From contig NC_043972.1 of NCBI RefSeq assembly GCF_902148855.1, forward strand, positions 36,401,496 to 36,465,495: DNA of 64,000 nt, in the 5' to 3' direction. The translations under genes and the position numbers were made by a program. The notes beneath the pieces were generated by a model, which ran no database searches, had not been told where the DNA came from, and was given only the letters and a program-made list of their open reading frames with translations. Source of the DNA: Sphaeramia orbicularis. Lineage: Eukaryota; Chordata; Actinopteri; Kurtiformes; Apogonidae. This document shows positions 1-12,792 of this stretch, piece after piece; the first letter of the stretch is position 1, and each line of letters starts with the position of its first letter.

Positions 1-1065
1 GGAGTTTAAAGTGTACTGACTGATTCACAGTATCATCTCATACTGCACGTGACAGGCATGAAAACACTCCACCTTACAAGCTGTCGGTGGCCTTTGAGCG
101 GCAGAGAAATATTTCAGATCAAGCAGCTTCAATTTTATACGAAAGCTCCCACAAGGTTTTTTTTTCTTTGTTTGCATATGAAGCATTCATTTCAGACCTG
201 ATTGCAAACAATCACTTGAGACACATTTGAGGGCGCATTTCAATGCCAGATGTGACCAGACTCACCAAGAATGGGCCACTTGTGGCCCGATATCTCATGG
301 TGGATGATGTTAATGTCAGTTGCAGACAAGGCCTGAGTGCCTGTGCTCAGCTTGAATACTGTCAAAAACACTTCACATGTAACACCCAACACATATAATC
401 ACTGGGTTCTGTGCACTATTCCCACATTATGTTCAATGTGGAAAAAAAGACTATGGCCTCTGTATGCCTTCAGGCTTGGCTCTGTATTTCCCCAATGTAA
501 GATACACAGCCTTTAAATGTTAGGAAATTCAATTCCTAGTCACATGTCAATTCCCATGGACCACCAGCTGTAAGGATCAATGACAAGTTTAGTTTCAGAA
601 GTCCCACCAGAATATTTCTGCAGTAAAATGAGGTCAGTGCATATTTTCTCCATATGAATAAGTAGTCTGTTTCACATCTAAATAATACATTAAAGAAGAG
701 AAATTATGGCGATTTGTCCACAGCCTCATAGAGAACTCTTTCCACCTCTTCTTAATAGTTCTGTCACTTTTAACATTTCACACCAGAAAGTCAACCCCAC
801 CCTTAAGTGTGCTAAAAATACTAAGGACTTCCTCATCTTACATTCTGCACGTGCTCAGTTCGATGTTTGTACTTAGAAAAGTATTTAATGATCCAGGGGA
901 AAAAAGCAAAACCTTATTAGCACAAGCTGTCCTGAACCACCTAGTGCATCAAACAAGATTTCCTATCACAGAAATATTCCCACAGGCAATAAACCGAGGC
1001 TGTACAAAGTTATAAAACACCAATTAACATGCCTCAGCGGGCTTTTTTATTCCACTCCCACTCAC

Positions 1066-2939
1066 CTATGTAGAAGAGCAGGACGGCCCAGACTGGAAGA
1101 GCCAGAGCCCTCAGGTAATGTTCAGTTTGTGGACTCCACTTGAAGCAAACAGCCAACAAGTAGCCCACCACCACAGTGCCCACCTGAGAGGAAAAAACAT
1201 GCAACATTCATGCAACACAAACACTGGTCAAACAACTATTATTTTTGCTGTATTCTTGACATTTTTGGGTGACTTGGTGACGTGTGATGACGATTCAGTG
1301 TGTACAAAGGCTAGAGTTTAGTGCTACTGTTTTAACTGGCAGTGAATTGCAACAAGTTACTTTCAGAAAAACACTTACTAATATTGGTTAATCACGTTGG
1401 CCAGTAACATGAGACTGGCTGGAAAGATTAATGGCCCACAACACTCCATCAGGCTAAATATAACAATATGCGTTATTACATTTCATATGCTACTACTTTT
1501 AAATGTCATCAATGTGAGTGCATCATGACCATAAAACTATCTGAAGACTTTGATGTCATTTTCTGCTTTTGTTTTGGGAACGAGCTGCAGAAAACAGTCT
1601 CCTGTTGTTAAGTGGCAAATATGACACTGTTTACCAAAAAGATTTTGGCTGCTTCCACTCCACACAAAGACATCTTTCAATGTAATTTAATCTCATGTCC
1701 TCCATCCTATTTATAGACAAGAGCCTTATGTCAGTCCTCCTCTGAATCTAGAGAAAGGACAGACTATCTGGTCTGAGGAGGTATATTTAATGTAATTTGT
1801 TTCTGGTCAAAGTCTGGATGGTCTCAGGCCCCTGGAACTGGTCGGAAATAATAAAGTATTGATTGATCAGACACTCCTAAATGCTGCAAATGAGATCTGT
1901 TCACATACACAGTCAGGCACATATTCAAGAAAATACTTTCAGCCCCGAGGCTTTATGGTATCAGCCAATAGGCACTTCCACAGTTAGTAGCTCAAAGAAA
2001 AGTTTTGTTGCCCCACAGTCCACTTCCTGTACACTACCAACATGTTATTTGATGCTTTAAATTTACAGTATTGAGTCATATAGATTCAGTTTAACTGTCT
2101 GACAAATAGATATATTTAATCATCATTTCAGCTGCTGATAAGGCTTGAGATACTAGTGAGACATGGCTCATTGTACACTCATTAAAAATGATAGTGTCAG
2201 ACTGGTTTAAACCCACTGTGAGCTGCGTGGGGCATGTTTAGGGTGATCAAGTCTAGTGTGGAATCGTCCTCGCCCACTCACAGGTACTTTTATCATCATT
2301 TCTGGAGGTAAATCCAGGTGTCACCGTCCATTCACTCACCCACACAAAGTGAAAACAGTCCAACAAGGACCCGACGATCCCACAGAAGTGTCCGAGAACC
2401 ACCTGCATGCCCACGACGCTCCAGAACAGGTAGAGGAAGTAGACCAACGGTGCCCCGGCCCCGATCACCAGCAGCATCGTGAGCCTCTCCAGGACCAGCC
2501 TCCCCATCGCGTCTACCCCATAGTTCACACACCACACCGGGACCAGCAGGGTCCCCACCACTACGGGCGTCCCGGAGTCCTGGAGACCGTTGAGCCAGGA
2601 GCGGCCGAGCCGGGCCAGGGAGTGCTTGAACGGGTGGAGGAAGGTGCCGCAGAGCACAGCCCAGAGCAACGGGCGGAGGAAGGCCTCCAGGATGAAGTAG
2701 ACCAGCACAGCCGCCCCGCAGCAGATAGCCACGAAGATCATGGCCCCGGTGTTGTAAAAGGCCTGTTTGATGTTTTTATCAAACTTTAGGGAGGACGGTT
2801 GGGATAGCAGTTGGCTCATCATACCGACGGCCGGTTGGACGCTCTCGGAGAAAGAAACAAAGTGTGGCCGGACAGTTTGCGGGCTCTCCCGACCGGAGGC
2901 AACGGCAGGCTCGGGCGCCGACTCCCCCTCGTCTGCCAT
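1066..2939 (-). CDS. tmem245: tmem245, first two coding exons (partial; continues beyond the left edge)
   Basis: Transmembrane protein 245, a multi-pass membrane protein of poorly known function related to the AI-2E/PerM-type transporter fold. Exon 1 is 2340-2939 (600 nt, exactly 200 codons) and starts at an ATG giving MADEGES. A longer in-frame ATG exists upstream at 3083, but the 48 extra residues look like untranslated sequence. The first ~90 residues are polar; three or four hydrophobic segments follow (AMIFVAICCGAAVLVYFIL, then LLWAVLCGTFLHPF and others). Exon 2 is 1066-1183 (118 nt), joins in phase 0 after ...FVW and encodes another hydrophobic stretch (VVVGYLLAVCF, then LALPVWAVLLFYIG). 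Donors are gtgagt and gtgagtg; the acceptor is ctctcag. Exon 1 is GC- and CpG-rich, as expected of a housekeeping promoter and first exon. The identification rests on recognised TMEM245 N-terminal sequence; the remaining exons lie outside the window. Confidence 0.9.
2112..2237 (+). repeat. Left copy of a direct repeat flanking tmem245 exon 1
   Basis: About 125 bp starting TTTAATCATCATTTCAGCT, then TGATAAGGCTT, and further on CAGACTGGTTTAA and GTGAGCTG. The same sequence recurs at 3687-3810 in the same orientation with roughly 80% identity by eye. The two copies bracket tmem245 exon 1. It is either an interspersed repeat that landed twice or a small local duplication. Confidence 0.7.
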
Positions 2940-3686
2940 GTTCCTCGCGCACAGATACGCCCATGGATAGACCGCGTGAGGCAGGAAAACATATGACGTT
3001 ACGGCCAAGGGCACCATGGGTAGTGTAGTGCCATGCCTTCGAATTAGCTGTACTGTATTTAAGTCATTTATTTGTTTATCCATTTTAAGCTTTCTGTGTC
3101 TTAAAAGTCACTGTTACTGTTATTTATTCTTGTTTAAACAATTTATAATTTTAAAATCACAGTTGTGGTTGGATTAAAAAAGGAAATAAAATAAATAGAA
3201 TGAGAGGTGTGTGTTAGCCAGCTGTGCAGGCCATTTACAAACATGATTTTTTTTTTATTGATTCATTCATTCATTTTAGTTATATACCATAATGTTTTGC
3301 AAGTTAGAACTACTTTATGAAGCATCACACAAGCAGGTTTATGCAGTTCTTCCAAACATTTTTAGACATAACTCATTAAAACAAGTACCGGTAAATTAAA
3401 ATAGAAAAAGGCCACATAAGAATAAAACAACCAGTACTAAACACAATTCAGGATTAGCCAGTCCAAATTATGCAATTTTCAGATTTTAACATTCACAGTC
3501 ATATCTATAAATCAGATTTATTATTGTAGTAGAACAACTGGCAGGATATCACTACAGTTTCTAGGGATTTTGAACTGCAGTCTCATTCTGTGATTATGAG
3601 CCACATAACTGACATTATGATTCAGTTAAATCCACATGGATTTAACTATCAAATCTGTGAGTATTTTTCTCTTACCAATAAATAAA

Positions 3687-3810
3687 TTTAATCATCATTT
3701 CAGCTCCTGATAAGGCTTTAGGTACTAATGAAGATGATTCATTGTACTCACATTAAAAAATAATAGTGCCAGACTGGTTTAACCCAGTGTGAGCTGTGTG
3801 GTGCTTGTTG
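3687..3810 (+). repeat. Right copy of the direct repeat flanking tmem245 exon 1
   Basis: It matches 2112-2237 in the same orientation: TTTAATCATCATTTCAGCTC, TGATAAGGCTTTAGGTACTA, CAGACTGGTTTAACCC and GTGAGCTGTGTGG are aligned in order with scattered substitutions. Confidence 0.7.
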
Positions 3811-5002
3811 ACGGTCTCCATTTTGTTTCAGTTGCCTGATACATATACCGGAATACCAGGATTCCCACAAGAAAGCCAGAAACCCTCTTCTGAAGCTATT
3901 CTTTTGGTCTTGAGACTTATTTGATGAAAGACTCAGCTTGATTTGTGACAGATGACTTGGCGAATTGTCCTGCTTGAGAACATAGTGAGAGGTTATGTTT
4001 GATTTCTGAAACATGAATGGACAATTTCTAATGCAATGTCTGTCAGCCATCAGAAAGTAACCACCAACCAAAAGTCAGAGAAGGAATGAAAATCACAGTA
4101 GCCTGTCAGTAATATATTGATGTCATAATAATCATAAATCCAAGATGAGAGAAGAGTAGTTTACCTTCGAAATACATGTTCTTATGATCCCCATGTTAGT
4201 GGGTATATGAAAACAATGCAGCTACTAACAGCACAATAACTGTGTTGAACCATTTTAATCCATTATAGCTGTTACTTTTGTAAAATACTAGTCATGTGAG
4301 TTACATGTTCCTAACCTGTTCATGACTTTGACCCTTCATCCAACAGCATTCACAATCATCTCCCTCTTTGCAGTAAGCAAGGGGACAAATAACATGGTGC
4401 TCACACAACCAGATGTGGACAACACTGAACTTTGCACTGGAGTCAGTGGACGAGAAATACAAATGACAAACAATCTTTCGAGTCGGGATGGGCTGCATGA
4501 CCATTAATATTTTAATAGTGGTTTATCATTAACATTACAGTATATGCAACACACAATTAACCTCCCAGCTGAAGGCCTTTTCTGTTAGTCCTCACAGAAA
4601 CAGTCCCATCTTCAGCCTGCTCAGTGCTGGGCTTTTCCTGGTGACTGAGAACAACTGATGGTTTCTCTGGCCTCGAATGTGAAAGTCAACCATGTGACAA
4701 TTTCCAAAGAGACATCTCTAATTAGCCTGATTTTTAGCGTCAGTAAGACCATGTCTGTATACACAAGTAACAATTGACAAGTAATAAGATTGTGAAGTGA
4801 CACATCCCGCATTTCACTTACTGTCAAATATACTAAATCCTGGACATATTTAAGGCACCTGTGTAAATCTCTTTCTGGGAATGAAGGCCTTGAGTGATGA
4901 AGGGACTAACTGGGAACCTTCCATTACAATGATGTCCTTAGTTACGATTATTATGTAGGTGAAATATATATTTAAACTCAATATGCTGTGCTGTCATAGG
5001 CT

Positions 5003-5008
5003 TTTATT
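5003..5008 (-). promoter_or_regulatory. Polyadenylation signal, c1r
   Basis: TTTATT on the plus strand, i.e. AATAAA on the minus strand, about 125 bp downstream of the c1r stop codon. It is the first good signal after the coding region. Confidence 0.5.
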
Positions 5009-5133
5009 CATTTATACAACAGGCATTATGACATTCATTGAACAGGCAGGTGGTGTTGTTACACACTTTTTAGAATAGATTGTAGATTTTGGAGTACTTT
5101 TCTCCTGTTTTAGTCTAATTTAGCAGATTTGGT

Positions 5134-8100
5134 TCAGTTCTCCTGCATGGTGTTGCGGATCCAGTCCACATAGTTAATGACCTTTGTGTACACTCCATAT
5201 CTCCCTGGCACTCCACAGTCAACACCCCAGCTTACAATCCCAGCAGCCCAAAACTTCCCATCATCCCTCAGGGCAAAGGCGCTTCCGCTGTCACCTTGGC
5301 AGGAGTCCTTCCCACCTTCAGGGACTCCAGCACAAAACATGTTGTCTGTCAGACTGGGTACTTGGTTATTTGTTCTCTTTAGCGCATTGATTGAATTCCT
5401 GCAATTCTGTTGTGTCACCACAGGGAGGCGCACATACTGAAGTCTGTTTGTTATTAGCTGTTTGCCCTCTCGGTCTGTGGTGATACCAAACCCTGATGAC
5501 AGCCTGGAAAACACAGAGTAGACACATTTAGACTAACTTAATACGAAAATAAAATGAAGATGTTATGTTTAGAAGCTATAGAAACTGATAAGATTAAAAA
5601 AAAAAAAAAAAAAAAAAAAGGACAAAACCATTACTGATAAAACACAAAGTAGAAGGACTGAAATCAAAGTTACAGAGGTAACACAGTAAGAATTTACAGT
5701 ATCACAAAGGGCTTGGTTTTATCTTACCCCGCTATACTTGGGGTATACGTTGCACCATCTGGAGGTAAACATATTGGCATTACAGATGAATTGAATGTGA
5801 GGCGGTCTTGCAGTTTGATCAGGGCAATGTCATTGTCATACTGTAACTTGTCCAGCTTGTTGTATCCAGGGTGAATATGAATTGAGGCAACTCTTGTTGT
5901 AGAGAGCCTCGAGGAGTCGACCTCAATGATTCCTGTTGCTACCTACACGTAGTTTGAGAGGAAAAACAGTGTACATCTGTTTAAAAACACAGAGGCACAA
6001 GAAGGTAGCACCTACACAGATACAGTATATTAAATTGTACGTCTGTCTTACTCGTAGCGTCTGGGTTGTTGCTTCCACTCCATTATTCACAAGGACATGA
6101 GCTGCTGTCATAACCCAGCGGTCTGCAATCACCATGCCTCCTCCTCTGTTGCCATCCACAGTCAGTAGCGTTTGCCAGGGGATGGCGCCTTCTGGAGCAT
6201 CACTTCCTCCAATGATCCTCTGATAGGAGGACAGGAGATTTGTGGGCTGACCACAAACTGGGAAGAACACAGAAAAATACTACATGTTCAACCAAATACA
6301 GATTTCATGTTTCATGTAAAAGTAAATACAGACTTAATTATTTCAAGGTGATATTGTTGTAACAAAACACAGTACCTGGTATGCATGTTGGCAGTAGCGT
6401 AACATCATTGATGGCTCTCCATTTTCTGTCTGCATCACAGGTTAAACTAACTGAAAGAACAAGGTAAAATACAATTTTAGTTTGACAGTAATCTTTGCAC
6501 TTAGAACAACTTAACAGCAGCTGAACATCTTGTACTTTTTGATCTCCATCCTCATGAAATTCTACTCCAGAATTCAGTGTTGGGCATGAAACTGCTTATT
6601 GGCCTAATCCGATACCAGTGCTGTTGTGAATGCTAAAAAGGGCTGCATTTAAAGAGTGCAATCCTACCTTCTGGTGATCTACACTGTCACTTAGAACAAG
6701 TTAAGGTTCAGTGTCTTGCTCAAGATAAGATATGACTTCACTGTTCCCACTGAGGGGAAAATGCATTGTTAAAGCTGCAAAAAAAAAGTGCAGTGCGGAA
6801 AACAAAGTGCAGACAGGCAGAACATTTAAGAGTAAAAACAGAAAATATAGAAGGGTATCTGCAATTTAAAATACTCAAGGACTCTTTAGCATATTAACTC
6901 AAGGAGCCAGTGATCAAACCACAGATTGTGGATGACCCCGAGCCACTTCCACTCAGCTCTATCTTTAACCCTAAGATCAAGTGTCCCTTTGCTGTTAGAT
7001 TAATTGGGTGAATCATGCAGGAGGTAAAAATCTTAAAATGCACTTTCACAAATAGATATAAACAATGATCCCCGCCACTGTCAGACTGAATGGCACAACA
7101 GTGGAACCCTGTCCTGTATGTGTCTCATCTGTTCTGTGTGACTTTTTGGAATTCCATTCTTTTGTAAATATGTATACAGTCTACAGAGTGTTATTACTTA
7201 CCACTGTTATTACTATTTTTATATTGTTTGTCTTTTGCATTATGTTTATGCATGCACATTTTTTGTTCTTGCACTTTATTCTGTTGTTGCCTTGACCAGT
7301 GAGTTTCCCCATTGTGGGATCAATAAAGTCTCATCTAATCTAATCTAAAAAGATTCTCACCATTGTCACCACTGAGGGTGGAATAAAATGGTTCATTGCA
7401 GTGATACTGAACAACAGAACGGTACTGGTTCTGAAAACCGCTCAGGAAGGTCAGGCCTCCATTCAGCAGTGGCTCCGGTTCTCCACAATCAATTACTGAA
7501 GAAGAGCCAAACAATGATAAGCATGTTGATATCAAGACACACATGTAAACCATAATATAAGTCAATAAATCAGCTGTTTTCAGTCACGTTCAATAGGTGT
7601 TTTAACTTTGAGTTGAACATTTACATACTGTGGCATTCTGGCAGAGGGAGGTGCCACTGTCCGTTGCTTTGGCACATGGCGGAGAAACTGTCAATCTCAT
7701 AACCATTCTGACAAAGAGAGGAGGGAAACATATAAAAATGTGGTCCTTATGAGCACTGAATAATATAAGAAGAAAAAAAATGGAACCATCATGAGCTTGT
7801 ATCCTTGGTCACATCGCACAAAGACGTAGTCTCTGTAGAAATATTCCGCTAAGACAGGAGTGACTCTGCCTTGAGGGACACTACCTGGAGATGGACACTT
7901 CACCCCTGAAACAACAGGAGCAAAGGAATGTTAAACATCTGCTGCACATTCATGCTTATTCATTTGTTTTCTGAACCACTTAGTCCTCGAGAGGGTTCAT
8001 TCATGTTTATGCATTAACCGCAACCACACTCCATGTTAGTAACTGTAAATGACTTGAGTGCCAAAGTAACCCATTAATTGCAGTTTGTATACTGTATTAC

Positions 8101-11100
8101 TATTAATATATACAGTCAAATTTTAGGCAGCCTTTAGCTTTGTTGGTTTTAGAGGGTTGTCATGTTTCTAACAGGTAATATGCAGGAAATATGTGCACAG
8201 CATTGAAACACACACACAGAAATTAGAACCTAAAACCCTCTGATTTGGATTCTTTACTGTATATAGATACTTTATCTACATAAATCTTCAACTGTTTACA
8301 TATCTGCTGCATATACCTGTTGTATATATATTAATACAATGAGTGAGAAATGTAGGTGTATAGTCATTTCCAAAAAGATAAATAAATAGAATAGTATGAA
8401 AAAAATATGAATAGAAGCTTTATGGGATCATCTGGGCAGAGAAAAGGATAAAGACCATGAAAGGGACATTCTGAGGGTGTGTAATAATAACTCAAGATTA
8501 TTTAAGAAAACATCCAGACAGGACAGTCAACCCATGAGAGCTGAAGATTTACTGAATCCAAATGGAAGTCACAGTAAATATTGACTTTATGCTAATTTTG
8601 TGTGTTTTTCAATACTGTGCATATCTTTCCTGCAGATTTCTTGTTAGAAATAAAGACACATTCACATTACAACCCTGCAAAAACAACAAAGATGAAGGCT
8701 GCCTAAGACTTTTGCACAGTACTACATATAGGTACTTTATATATTTAATGCAATATTATATTCTCTTACTCTCTGTGCTGTAGTCCAGACTCCAGCCATT
8801 ACTCTGTCCTTTAGTGTCGATGTGGTAGTCTAGTGTGACCTTGTTGGAGTTTGTAACCATTAAACCTGGACTCTTTTCACCACACAGCTTCCTGGGCTCT
8901 CGACCTGAGATGGCCACCTTTCAGGAGACGAGCAATGCACCCAGTTACTGAATGGCATGAAATAGTTTTAGTTCCACATCTCAGCCAATTGCTGTCACCT
9001 GCAACCAGTGATAGGGACAGCTCAGGCCCTCTTCAGTGTCCAGACTCTCAATTTGGAAGTTTTCGGTGAAGTTGAGAGAAATGATGAAGCCGGATTCTAC
9101 TGAGATGACATACTGACAGTCCACGGCATGAGGTGGGGGGTTTGGATATCCTGGACTGGATAGATGTCCCTCTGGCTCATCAAATATACCACCAACACAA
9201 GATACTGGGTGACAACAAAGGGGAAAAAGCTGAAGTTCTGCAAGCACATTATGAGTTTCATTACATTATTTTCACTTGTTCTGTTCACAGATTTTTTTTT
9301 TTTTTTTTGCTTGAATTAAGCAAGAAAAAAAAATCTGCCAATGGAACAAGTGAAAATTATCTGGGTAAGATTTCTTGAAATAAGATTTTCAAGATCTATT
9401 GTCCAAAAATATGTTCTTTATATCTCACTGAAAAGTTACTCTTTATGTGATTATGTCTTATTTTAAGTGTGATGAGATATTTTGACTAGAAATGAGAAAA
9501 ATACACTTGGTAAGATGTGGATTTTTGCAGTCTACCTCAAATGCATGTCAACTCAAACTCTCACTTAAAATTTGCTGAGACCTAAATGTACTCATGTCAT
9601 TTCCAGAAGTAATGTGAGAATATGTCACTATTGTTTGTGTTATGAAACTCATACAACAAAGTGTTTATTCATCTTAGAGTCAGGCCTTCAGGTAAACAAT
9701 ATTTCTGTTCATACCAACCCCCCCTACCTATTTCTTATCAAAACATTACTAGTTACGTAATTAGTGTCATATGAAAAAAAAAAAAAAAAACAGATTATGA
9801 CTCTGAGTACATGAGGAAATTGATAGAAACAGAACTGATATGAAGTCATTAGGAACAAACTGATTGAATGAACAAAATGGTAGAATAAAGTACATAAAAG
9901 AGTGGTGGTATATACAAAATGACACCGATATCTCGTATTTTACCCAACACAACAAAAATAAATATTTGCGGGACCGCATCGCTCAAAACAAGTACTTTTT
10001 GATGTTTGTTCATGGTAATCTTTGAGTGTCACTGTGTAGAAAGATGTGTCAGATGAGTTTGACACTTAGAGGATTTTCTCATATTTGTCTGTTGAAAGGA
10101 CAAATACACTCTGGATTTAAGGGGTGACGCTACCAGCAGCATTTTAGACATCGTAAAATTTAGGAACTTGTTCCAATCTTGTTTGCAGCCTTTACCTGAA
10201 ACCATCATTAGACAAAAAATGAAAGTGGGTAAACAGGACACACCTACCAGCAGATAAACTCGGTTCAACATTTCAATTTTTGATCCTGAATTTTTCAAAA
10301 TGGAGAAGATGTACTTTTAACATTTTTAGCAATAAACTAAAGTCAGTTATTTACTGTAGAGCATTTTTATTAGGTCTTGATTGAAGGGGGTCATTGAAAG
10401 ATTATGTTACAGTAAAACTACTTCCTCTTTACCGATAAAGACCCAAACATCCATCACCAACCAAAAGCATCTACAGATCTAAACTGTTTAATAGCACTTC
10501 ATCCACTAATCCTATCAATACATGTAAATAATTGGTGTAAAATACAGTGTGTCATCTTTTCATGGTCATCAGATATGACCCATTTGGACATTCAGAGGCC
10601 CCATAGTGAACATGGAAACATCATCACTGCCTACAACAGTGATTCACCAGTAAAAACCATGGAGTTTGATCAATGATAGTGGATGGAAATTATTGATTTA
10701 ATTTCATGTAATGATAGATTCTACTGAAAAAGCCACTTTTTCTGCAGTTTTCTCTGTTTTTGATATAATAACCTTCAACTTTAAGCTGAGCTTTTATGAA
10801 CATTTTCATGGTCAGTAAATTAAATACAGGGAAACATCTGATTTATACTGATAAAATGCAAAATACAGAGGATAATATTATAATAAATAGTGATAAATCC
10901 CTTAAGAAAGGTTAGATACAGAGAAAAATTTATTAGGGAACTGACACAAAAGTAGTGCTGGGTCTTTATGGGTTAAGTTCCAGTGATGCAGAGCTAAGTG
11001 TTTTCAACAGTCCAGTAGTTCAATGTGATGGTGAGTGAGAATAGTGTCAGTCAGCATTGGCCTCCTGCAACAACACAGTACATGTGATGTGTGAGAAATA

Positions 11101-12044
11101 CTCACAAACACAGGTGCGTTGGTCTTGGCGAAGCTCGTAGCCATGGTAACAAGAGCAGAGGTATGAACCCAGGGTGTTGAGACAGATCTGAGAGCAGAGT
11201 GGACCTGATCCACTTCGAGGTTCTGGTGCTGAACACTCATCTATGTCTGTTGATGAAGAGTTAAAGTTAAAGTTGTTGTAGATGCTGTGAAGGGCAGAGA
11301 CACAGGTTAGAAGATGGAGATGATACCTATGGCCTGGTACTGAGCAGAGAAGCCAATGTTTTGGTGGCGCTCTGGGTTGCCGTCGTCTGTCTGGAGGACG
11401 AGGGTGAGTCTATTGCCTGGAGACAAGATGTTCTGATTGCCAGGATGATGTCCATCAGCAGAATTCTCCTGCCCACAAAACTTCCCCAGGACCTTTCCAT
11501 TGTAGAGAACCTGTGGATTATGAAGCGTAAAACCATGAGGGAAAGCCCACAGTTTCACTGATCTTACTCAGAACACACTAACTACAAAAACGCTGACGGT
11601 GATAGAATGTATACATCACATGGTAATGAAAGAGGAGGAGGATCACAGTGCTATAGTTGAGTCATCAAACTCTGAGACATCAAGATCACGTCTCACTCAG
11701 GTCTAGAACCTTCCCCTTTGTTATGTCAGTGTCTAGTTCACCACCCAGACTTTAACTTACATGGAACAGATCTACTGGTTTTATGTTCCAACAAATTTAA
11801 CACATTCAGTGCATCTCAAAATCTGTAAACCTAGAGAAGAACAAAGGTGAGATGCACTGTCAATGCATGTATTCAGCAGCACTGGGAGATGGTCAATGCT
11901 ACACCACAAAGAAATGGTCAGAACTTAACCCTGTTTTATCAGATCTGACCCTGACCAGTTCCATCACTGTAGAAGTCTTGTGAGTGTTGAAAATGGAAGC
12001 CTTTCACAATAATTAAACACACACACACACGCACACGCACACGC

Positions 12045-12085
<41 letters not shown>

Positions 12086-12754
12086 TTGCTAAGCAGTGAT
12101 ATCTTCAAAACTATTATGATGACAAAAAAGACATTGTTTTGACAAAATTACTCCAATAGTGGTCTGCTTAAGGCAGACATAGGCCAATTATGAATATATT
12201 AGCATTTCCATGATAATCATGTTCCCATTTGTAGAATTATATCTACTCAGTGGGCTAAAAAAGCCCTAAAGGGCAAAGAATGTAAGATTCTATTGAGGTA
12301 TGGGTCAAGGTGCCACGATACTGGTGTGTTTTTAGGATTTTAAACATATTGAAGAGGCTCTGACTGTGAGGGAGTCATAATGGCAGCCTGCTGAAGCTTC
12401 AATGTCCAGATGTGTGAAGGTGAGCCGGATCTGGAAGCCCTCTGGTACGCTGAGGTCCCACTGCTCCTGCAGGTTGGGAGGGTAAGGCCCGGGGTACTGA
12501 GGGGACTGGACCTCCCCATACATTACCGGCCCAGGGTCAGGAAGCGGCCCACTCTCACATATTGACACATACAGAAACCTGAAACAGAGGTCGATCTGTT
12601 TATCAGTTTGTGGTCATCTGAGCTGGTCCAAAGTTTAGCAAACATAAAATGGACAAACACAATGACGCAATCTACAAGAGCAGCTTTCATATTATATTGT
12701 CAAGGCTTTGTTTAAGGTGCATTAAAAATGGATCAGGCAATGCAAAAGAAAATC

Positions 12755-12792
<38 letters not shown>

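Larger units (their letters stand above)
3084..5133. other. tmem245-c1r intergenic interval
   Basis: This lies between the 5' end of tmem245 and the 3' end of c1r. It is AT-rich and holds the second copy of the direct repeat (3687-3810) and the c1r 3' UTR at its right side. I see no conserved open reading frame and no RNA gene. Confidence 0.6.

Noticed and set aside
2256-2789. Long plus-strand open frame (177 codons) opposite tmem245
   Set aside because: It is the antisense shadow of the GC-rich tmem245 first exon, with His/Pro-rich low-complexity translation and no family resemblance.
5134-6257. Gene at 5.1-13 kb as MASP1 because its protease domain is split
   Set aside because: SGFG, the AGC serine codon, the EGF and CUB2 sequence and the 705-residue length all fit C1r; the adjacent C1s also argues for C1r.
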